A stretch of 64,000 nt of DNA, from NCBI GenBank assembly GCA_016706055.1, contig JADJKL010000001.1:1-64000 (forward strand), read 5' to 3'. How positions within the stretch are numbered: position 1 is the first letter of the stretch; every line of letters starts with the position of its first letter. This DNA comes from Chitinophagaceae bacterium. GTDB lineage: Bacteria > Bacteroidota > Bacteroidia > Chitinophagales > Chitinophagaceae. The position numbers and the translations under genes were made by a program. Positions 63,219-64,000 of the stretch are shown piece after piece. A model generated the notes under the pieces. It had not been told where the DNA came from. It saw only the letters and a program-made list of their open reading frames with translations, and did no database searches.

Positions 63219-63892
63219 ATGAAAATTTTTATTTCAATCGTAATTGCGTTATTTATTACTAATTCTGCCAGCAGCCAGATTCAATTTGGCCTCTTTGGCG
63301 GCCCGCAAGCTACTTCAGCCTCGTATAAAATTAAAGACGTAAAACAAAAGACTGATTACAAAATTGGCTTTCAAGCAGGTGGAATGATGAAAGTACCTTT
63401 TGAAGGAAATCTCTATTTTGCCCCGGCAGTTTTTTATAGCATGAAAGGCTACAAAGCCGCATTTAATAGGGTTTCTTTGCCGCCAGATAGTTTTGCTGTT
63501 GACAACAATACAACCTTCCACAACTTCGAACTGGCTGCTCTTTTGCAATATGATTTTGGAACAAAGCCAGGCCACTTTTTTCTAAAGGCTGGTCCTTCGC
63601 TGGAGCTTCAATTATTGGAAACGAGAAATTTAACCGCTCCAATAATGTAGCAGTGGACAGAAAAATAAAATTCGGATTTGCAGACTATGGCCGTTACCTT
63701 TTCAACTTCCTGACAATATTGGGGTATGAAACCAGCAGCGGCTTCACCATCCATGGACAATATTCACTTGGGCTTGCAAACATGATTAATACTGACGGCG
63801 GCCCTACAGTAAAGCACACCGCATTTGGCATTTCTTTTGGGAAATATTTTAATCGCAAAAAAATCATTATCGATACAAGAAATGTCGAATAA
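63219..63892 (+). pseudogene. outer membrane beta-barrel protein, frameshifted
   Basis: A PorT-like barrel of about 225 residues. The signal peptide (1-19, ending SASSQ) precedes amphipathic strands (FGLFGGPQATSASYKI, GFQAGGMMKVPF, YFAPAVFYSMKGYK), and the second frame gives the final strands (GFADYGRYLFNF, GFTIHGQYSLGLANM, AFGISFGKYFNRK). A single missing G in the pair at 63602-63603 separates them; with three G the joint reads GPSLGASIIGNEKFNRSNN. The barrel is otherwise complete. Role unknown. Confidence 0.8.
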
Positions 63893-63919
63893 CGGTTACT
63901 GTATAATCTTTTGTTAACA

Positions 63920-63957
63920 AAAACCATTTCGCAACCTCGGCAAAATGGTTTTCGTTT
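63920..63957 (+). terminator. terminator after the barrel gene
   Basis: Stem AAAACCATTT/AAATGGTTTT (63920-63929 with 63943-63952) and a following T-rich tail, 28 bases after the stop codon. Confidence 0.75.
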
Positions 63958-64000
63958 TATGATACATCAAAAAAAGGTTTTCGACCACACATATCTGTAC

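Overview
The window looks like a stretch of a low-GC Bacteroidota chromosome, most likely Chitinophagaceae or a close relative. Signs visible in the sequence are type IX secretion C-terminal domains (type A and the gliding-associated CHU_C type), an OmpA with thrombospondin type-3 repeats, SusC-type receptor motifs, almost no Shine-Dalgarno sequences, several TAnnTTTG promoter elements close to start codons, and families such as DUF6580, CFI-box, DUF2911 and secreted PIG-L/M14 enzymes. No rRNA, tRNA, CRISPR array, transposase or phage gene was seen.

Layout. 0-9 kb: envelope proteins (lipoprotein, OmpA, a T9SS-exported protein) and small housekeeping enzymes. 9-14 kb: response regulator, Bcr/CflA efflux pump, serine hydrolase, TPR protein. 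14-22 kb: secreted caspase-like protease, L,D-transpeptidase, a three-gene MacAB-like efflux operon facing a universal stress gene across an FNR/CRP-like palindrome, and a VTT membrane protein. 22-29 kb: secreted esterase, S41 protease, MORN-like and DnaJ-zinc-finger-like proteins, and a secreted class V aminotransferase, separated by diverged copies of an intergenic repeat. 29-37 kb: an AT-rich accessory island with an HNH endonuclease, a NACHT STAND ATPase, a WYL regulator, a 53-residue protein with a foldable leader and its own terminator, then SRAP, a small partner and DinD. 37-44 kb: core genes (acyl-CoA carboxylase beta, RNase HI, ManA, YraN, YkgJ, XerD). 44-52 kb: five genes that carry separate pieces of SusC-type receptors (carboxypeptidase-like regulatory domain, EVVV motif, plug) without a barrel, next to an ECF-like sigma factor and an anti-sigma-like protein fused to a TonB C-terminal domain. 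52-64 kb: DUF2911 protein, then a minus-strand operon M14 peptidase - PIG-L hydrolase - two tiny membrane proteins - sodium symporter, followed by gamma-glutamyltransferase, DUF1572 and an outer-membrane barrel protein.

An important caveat: at least a dozen genes are broken by single-base length changes, nearly all in homopolymers, and each is otherwise intact. Twelve lie between 2.5 and 35 kb, none is seen between 35 and 63 kb, and one lies at 63.6 kb. Sequencing or assembly error is more likely than gene decay. Genes marked as pseudogene here are given over their full reconstructed span.

The most promising unusual biology is (i) the receptor-fragment cluster with the sigma/anti-sigma-TonB pair, (ii) the NACHT/WYL/HNH island with the small leader-controlled gene, and (iii) the two overlooked micro-membrane proteins translationally chained to a sodium symporter.
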